A stretch of 55,932 nt of DNA. Source: Actinomycetota bacterium (GTDB lineage: Bacteria; Actinomycetota; Acidimicrobiia; Acidimicrobiales; Ilumatobacteraceae). The notes beneath the pieces are model-generated. The model did not search any database. It saw only the letters and a program-made list of their open reading frames with translations, and was not told where the DNA came from. A program made the translations under genes and the position numbers. Within the stretch, counting starts at the first letter, position 1, and each line of letters opens with the position of its first letter. Location of the stretch: the NCBI GenBank assembly GCA_009702045.1, contig WLIV01000023.1, positions 1 through 55,932 of the forward strand. Direction: 5' to 3'. Below are positions 52,330 through 55,932 of the stretch, in pieces.

Positions 52330-54657
52330 CTATTCCCTTCCGTGGCCGGCGATGATCGCCTGGCCGAGCGACAACCCGCCGTCGTTCGGCGGTACAAGAC
52401 GGTGGGTCAGCACCACATACCCAGCGGCTTCCAGGCTCGCCCGAGTGATCCGGGTGAGTAATGCATTCTGGAACACCCCGCCGGTCAGCGCCACCGGATG
52501 GGTGCCGTGCGCCGAGGAGACCTGCTGCACGACCGCCACCACGGCGGCGGCGACGGCATGGTGGAACGCGAGTGCGGCGGCGGCTCGGTTGCCATCGGCC
52601 GCAACCGTGTCGACGATTCCCTGGAGCACCGGAGTCGGGTCGATGATGCCCGCGCCGTCCAGACCGAACATCCACGGCAGCGCCGACGGGTCGCTGACTC
52701 CGCCTTCGGCGAGCACCTCGAGTTCGATCGCCGCCTGTGCCTCGTAGGAGACGCGGTGGCGAACTCCGAGCAGCGATGCGACCACGTCGAACAGGCGACC
52801 CATGCTCGTGTTCGGCGTGCAGCCGATGTTGCGCTCCACCTGCCGACGCACGACGGCGAGTTCGGTGGCGTCGCAGGCCGCGACGGCAGGCTGCGACGGG
52901 TCGACCTCGATACTGAGGGCGGCGAGATAGGCAACAGCGAGACGGCACGGGTTGCTCACCGAGCCATCGCCGCCCACGAGTGGCAACGGTCGCAGGTGGC
53001 CGGCGCGCACGAAACCGCGGTAGTCGGCGAGCAGCACTTCGCCGCCCCAGATCTCGGGAGCGCCATCGTCGCCGATCCCGTAGCCGGTGCCGTCGAAGGC
53101 AACACCGATGACCGGTTCCGTGCCGTCGAGGCCGTGTTCGGCCATGACCGCGGCGATGTGCGCGTGATGATGTTGCACGTGCACCAAGGTGCGGTCGGCA
53201 CGGTGCTCGATCGCCCAGCGGCGGGTGAGATATCCCGGGTGCCCGTCGGCGGCGATGACCGTTGGTTGCACTGCGTACATCCGCTGGAAGCCCTCGACCG
53301 TCCGTTCGAACGTGTGCAGCGTCTCCAGGTTCTCCATGTCGCCGATGTGCTGGCTCACCCAGGCTCGACGACCTGATGCGACGCAACACGTGTTCTTCAG
53401 TTCGCCGCCGACCGCGAGCGTCGGAGCGACGCTCACCGGCAAGGCCACGGGAAGTGGCGTGTACCCACGTGACCGCCTGATCGGCTGCACCGCACCGTCC
53501 ACGATCCGAATCACCGAATCGTCACAGGGCACGTGGATCGGCCGGTCGTGAGTGAGGAAGGCATCTGCCAGGTCGGCCAACCGAATCCGCGCGTCGGCAT
53601 CGTCGATGCAGATCGGTTCGTTCGGCAGGTTGCCCGACGTCAGCACCAGCACTCGTGGCGGCACCGCATCGGAACCAGGAACCTCGGCGAACAGCAGGTG
53701 GTGCAGCGGGCTGTACGGCAGCATCACGCCCAACAGAGGGTTGCCCGGTGCCACGAATGCCGAGACGTCCGCGCCCGAGCGTCGGCGCAGCAACACGATC
53801 GGCCGGGCCGGCGACTGCAGTGCGGCGGCTTCCTCATCGCTGATCTCCGCCAGTGCTCGAGCCGCGGCCAGCGTCGGCACCATCACCGCGAACGGCTTGT
53901 CCGAGCGACCCTTGCGGGAACGCAACGTGCGGAGTGCGTGGTCCGATCTGGCGTCGACCGCGAGGTGGTAGCCGCCGAGACCCTTGACGGCGACGATCGC
54001 CCCGGCGGCAATGGCCCGCTGTGTCGCGGCGATGACGGCATCGGTTCCGTCGACGACCGTCCCCTGAGCGTCGAACCGCACCTGCGGCCCGCAGACGGCG
54101 CACGCCGAGGGCTGCGCGTGATACCGGCGGTTCGTCGGGTCGTCGTATTCGCGATGGCACGAAGGACACATCACGAACTGCGCCATTGTCGTGGCGGGCC
54201 GGTCGTACGGAAGGTCGGTGATGATGGTGAAGCGGGGACCGCAGTTGGTGCAGTTCGTGAACGGATACCGATAGCGCCGGTCGGCAGGGTCGAGCACCTC
54301 GACCATGCAGTCGTCGCACGTGGCGACATCGGGGGGCACCGAGGTGCGGTCGCCGCCGACCGCCGACGACTCCACGATCGCGAAGCCATCCGCCCCAGTG
54401 GGAGGAACCGTTGTAGCGATCACCGAATCGATACTCGCGAGGGGTGGGGCATCACCGTCGAGTCGCTCCACGAACGTCGCGATCGCTGACGGCGCCCCTT
54501 CGATCTCGATGAACACACCTGCCGAGTCGTTCCCGACAAACCCGGTGAGGCGAAGTTCACCTGCGAGTCGGTGCACGAAGGGCCTGAACCCGACGCCCTG
54601 CACCACACCGGTGATGACCAGTCGCCGCCGTTCGGCGATCGTCGGTGTGCTCGTCAC
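52330..54657 (-). CDS. hypF: Carbamoyltransferase HypF
   Basis: 775 residues from GTG 54657. Domains in order: acylphosphatase (GVVQGVGFRPFVHRLA), two zinc fingers (CDDCMVE, NCTNCGPRF, CPSC, CAVCGP), a YrdC/Sua5 domain (VAVKGLGGYHLAVDA) and a Kae1-like carbamoyltransferase domain (HHHAHIAAVMAEHG and VALTGGVFQNALL). It transfers carbamoyl from carbamoyl phosphate to HypE. The GTG lies seven bases after TATGGT (54670-54665), so that box is more likely the -10 than a translated ATG at 54669. Confidence 0.95.
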   Translation of the reverse strand: MTSTPTIAERRRLVITGVVQGVGFRPFVHRLAGELRLTGFVGNDSAGVFIEIEGAPSAIATFVERLDGDAPPLASIDSVIATTVPPTGADGFAIVESSAVGGDRTSVPPDVATCDDCMVEVLDPADRRYRYPFTNCTNCGPRFTIITDLPYDRPATTMAQFVMCPSCHREYDDPTNRRYHAQPSACAVCGPQVRFDAQGTVVDGTDAVIAATQRAIAAGAIVAVKGLGGYHLAVDARSDHALRTLRSRKGRSDKPFAVMVPTLAAARALAEISDEEAAALQSPARPIVLLRRRSGADVSAFVAPGNPLLGVMLPYSPLHHLLFAEVPGSDAVPPRVLVLTSGNLPNEPICIDDADARIRLADLADAFLTHDRPIHVPCDDSVIRIVDGAVQPIRRSRGYTPLPVALPVSVAPTLAVGGELKNTCCVASGRRAWVSQHIGDMENLETLHTFERTVEGFQRMYAVQPTVIAADGHPGYLTRRWAIEHRADRTLVHVQHHHAHIAAVMAEHGLDGTEPVIGVAFDGTGYGIGDDGAPEIWGGEVLLADYRGFVRAGHLRPLPLVGGDGSVSNPCRLAVAYLAALSIEVDPSQPAVAACDATELAVVRRQVERNIGCTPNTSMGRLFDVVASLLGVRHRVSYEAQAAIELEVLAEGGVSDPSALPWMFGLDGAGIIDPTPVLQGIVDTVAADGNRAAAALAFHHAVAAAVVAVVQQVSSAHGTHPVALTGGVFQNALLTRITRASLEAAGYVVLTHRLVPPNDGGLSLGQAIIAGHGRE

Positions 54658-54708
54658 ACACCAGACCATACGGCGAGCGGCAGCGCTGGGTTGCCCACCA
54701 CCTCGGCT

Positions 54709-55257
54709 TCAACGAATGGTGAGCGTCCGCAACCGCTCCACGCGCGGGTCGCCGCCGAGCAGATCGGCCAGACGATCAGCTGCCAACTGCAGATCGATGG
54801 CGTTGCTCTCCACCATCGCTTCGATATCGGCCCAGTCCTGGCTGCGGTCGAACAGCGCTGCGAACACTGCGAGATCCTCTGCCGACAGGACCTGGATGCG
54901 GCGACCCTCGAACGGCACCACCCGACAGCGCGCCGCCACATCGTGATGGAACGGATCGGCGGCGAAGAAGACATCGATCGGCATCGTGTCCCACCACAGG
55001 CGCACCTGATCGTGCGCACCCGCATCGGCCACATCGGAGTCGGTGAACACCACACCGGCGGGGAGCGCCGCGAACACCGTGCGAGCATCGCCCGAATCGA
55101 CGAACACGTTGACGTCGATGTCGCCGGTACCTCGCGGTTCGTTGGTCGCGTAGGCCAGAGCGAGCGCGCCCCCGAGCGCCCAGGGAAGGCTCGCGCGGTC
55201 GAGCGATTCGCAGACCGCAACGATGCGGTCGATCAGACCGATTGTTGGCGCGCTCAT
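54709..55257 (-). CDS. Nucleotidyltransferase, toxin-like partner of HTH gene
   Basis: 182 residues. The minimal nucleotidyltransferase motif is seen as LPWALGGALALAYATNEPRGTGDIDVNVFV, with the two catalytic Asp of GDIDVN. It is coupled to an XRE regulator by ATGA. HTH/NTase pairs of this kind are poorly characterised; related nucleotidyltransferase toxins (AbiEii, MenT) modify tRNA or similar targets. A toxin-antitoxin role is an inference. Confidence 0.7.
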   Translation of the reverse strand: MSAPTIGLIDRIVAVCESLDRASLPWALGGALALAYATNEPRGTGDIDVNVFVDSGDARTVFAALPAGVVFTDSDVADAGAHDQVRLWWDTMPIDVFFAADPFHHDVAARCRVVPFEGRRIQVLSAEDLAVFAALFDRSQDWADIEAMVESNAIDLQLAADRLADLLGGDPRVERLRTLTIR

Positions 55258-55541
55258 CGCCTGGCCGATGCGAGTGGCCGCGGCTGATACGGGAGCGCTT
55301 CGGCGAGTTCCAGCACATCGTGCAATCGGCGGGCCTGCTCGGCGGGGTCGAGTACGAAATCGAACTTCACCGAGTACCCAAGCGCATCGATGATGCGTGA
55401 CGCATTGGCCAGGCTGGGCTCGCGCCGCCCACGCTCGTAGGCACTGAGCACCGATGCGGGGATGCCGACCGCTTGCGCCACCTCGGACTGCGTACGACCC
55501 GACCGGCGTCGCAACGTGGCCAGAGTGTCACCGGTGATCAT
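55254..55541 (-). CDS. XRE-family HTH regulator (probable antitoxin)
   Basis: 95 residues. The helix-turn-helix LRRRSGRTQSEVAQAVGIPASVLSAYERGRREPS is N-terminal, followed by a helical tail (LHDVLELAEALPYQPRP) typical of regulators paired with nucleotidyltransferases. ATG 55541 follows TAAGAT by six bases, and a palindrome overlaps this box, so autorepression is likely. The stop overlaps the nucleotidyltransferase start. Confidence 0.85.
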   Translation of the reverse strand: MITGDTLATLRRRSGRTQSEVAQAVGIPASVLSAYERGRREPSLANASRIIDALGYSVKFDFVLDPAEQARRLHDVLELAEALPYQPRPLASARR

Positions 55542-55567
55542 GGCCAGATCTTAGCGGATCCGCTAAG
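55542..55567 (-). promoter_or_regulatory. Promoter and palindromic operator of HTH/NTase operon
   Basis: The perfect 18-base palindrome CTTAGCGGATCCGCTAAG (55550-55567) overlaps the -10 box TAAGAT, which is six bases before the ATG. A dimer of the XRE protein bound here would block RNA polymerase. I see no second copy in the window. Confidence 0.7.
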
Positions 55568-55620
55568 TCAAGCATTCGGATCGGGCTCCAGATGAGCCTG
55601 ACGACCCGGTATGCACACAG

Positions 55621-55693
55621 CGCCCCCGGCAGGAATCGAACCTGCGACCTGCGGTTTAGGAAACCGTTGCTCTATCCACTGAGCTACGGAGGC
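55621..55693 (-). tRNA. tRNA-Arg (anticodon CCT)
   Basis: 73 bases including discriminator G. The acceptor stem GCCTCCG/CGGGGGC contains one T-G pair; D arm GCTC-GAGC; anticodon loop TTCCTAA gives CCT; T arm GCAGG-TTCGAAT-CCTGC. The anticodon stem has an A-C mismatch at its outer pair. CCA is not encoded. It reads AGG codons. Confidence 0.95.
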
Positions 55694-55702
55694 GGGACCG
55701 CA

Positions 55703-55932
55703 TCACTGCAGCGTGCGGACGGTCGAAAGGTTACCGAGTAGGGCGTGCCGGAACCGCAGACCTCCGCCAGACCTTGCGAGTTCGGCCAGCGAACTCGGGC
55801 CTTCGTCACAGAGCACTTCAGCGATGGTCGCGGTGAACTCGACCGAGCCACCGTCCGCGCCTGGGCCGCCCGAGGTGTGCGTCATCTCGCCGCTCTCGAC
55901 CTCAGGCAACTCAAGTGGGCGATGCCCCCAAC
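55703..55932 (-). CDS. Possible partial ORF at right edge
   Basis: An open frame on the minus strand continues to the window edge without a stop and ends at 55703. The visible ~76 codons include SSLAELARSGGGLRFRHALLGNLSTV. No family is recognised. Only the C-terminal end of any gene would be here. Coding is uncertain; otherwise this stretch holds nothing that I can support. Confidence 0.3.
   Translation of the reverse strand, partial: WGHRPLELPEVESGEMTHTSGGPGADGGSVEFTATIAEVLCDEGPSSLAELARSGGGLRFRHALLGNLSTVRTLQ

Noticed and set aside
54657-54669. ATG 54669 as hypF start
   Set aside because: The ATG lies inside TATGGT, the best -10 box, and the conserved HypF sequence begins after GTG 54657.

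Overview
The window is a dense, high-GC stretch of chromosome from an actinobacterium. Mycothione reductase, two mycofactocin genes (mftE, mftF), a ung/glgC/glgA complement and pervasive leaderless starts all point to Actinomycetota. An uncultured or environmental member of the Acidimicrobiia (Ilumatobacter-like) is my best guess, but this is inference because no rRNA is present. Genes are packed with 4-base ATGA/GTGA overlaps. No insertion sequence, prophage or CRISPR array is visible.

Layout. 1-4932 (minus): a modified str region, fusA, then a proline racemase-family enzyme and an ornithine cyclodeaminase-family reductase, then tuf running off the left edge. 5105-7816 (minus): a membrane-anchored NERD-domain protein and an FAD amine-oxidase-like enzyme. 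7913-11576 (plus): a heterodimeric ABC exporter. 11641-15300 (plus): a small membrane protein and a fixB-fixC-fixX-fixA electron-transfer module. 15321-15465: a nested palindrome built from CCCGAGTG/CACTCGGG. 15478-19285: a 32-codon ORF, a PQQ-type beta-propeller protein, mftE and mftF. 19254-23865: DUF4395, an alanine-racemase-like protein, DUF418, ROK kinase, 2OG-Fe(II) oxygenase. 24002-25753: an ECF sigma factor, probable anti-sigma factor and a repeat-rich secreted protein that share a promoter motif. 25793-32583: ung, a LytR_C lipoprotein, SRPBCC, a GH3 glycosidase and a two-component system. 32692-35550: mtr and a superoxide dismutase divergent around a palindromic element, plus a Cys-rich unknown. 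35543-41249: acyl-CoA dehydrogenase, glgC and glgA (glycogen synthesis, divergent), universal stress protein. 41344-45242: a MoxR ATPase and a DUF58-transglutaminase fusion protein, ending in a second copy of the palindromic element. 45353-49872: a flavin monooxygenase, acyl-CoA ligase, cyclic-nucleotide-binding protein and esterase. 49931-54657 (minus): hypF-hypC-hypD-hypE, NiFe hydrogenase maturation. 54709-55541 (minus): an XRE-HTH/nucleotidyltransferase pair with a palindromic operator. 55621-55693: tRNA-Arg(CCT).

How it works together. Several modules concern redox: the Fix pathway feeding electrons to quinone, mycofactocin peptide processing and glycosylation, mycothiol recycling with superoxide dismutase, and hydrogenase maturation. 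Most monocistronic or first-in-operon starts sit 6-8 nt after a TANNNT box with no Shine-Dalgarno sequence, so leaderless translation appears to be the default. SD-bearing starts (tuf, response regulator, the 32583 ORF, the monooxygenase) are the minority. The most notable unexplained signals are the two-site ECF promoter motif, the two-copy palindrome family (34156 and 45237), the nested palindrome at 15321, short leaderless ORFs whose stops overlap downstream starts, and the HTH/NTase operator that overlaps its own -10 box.
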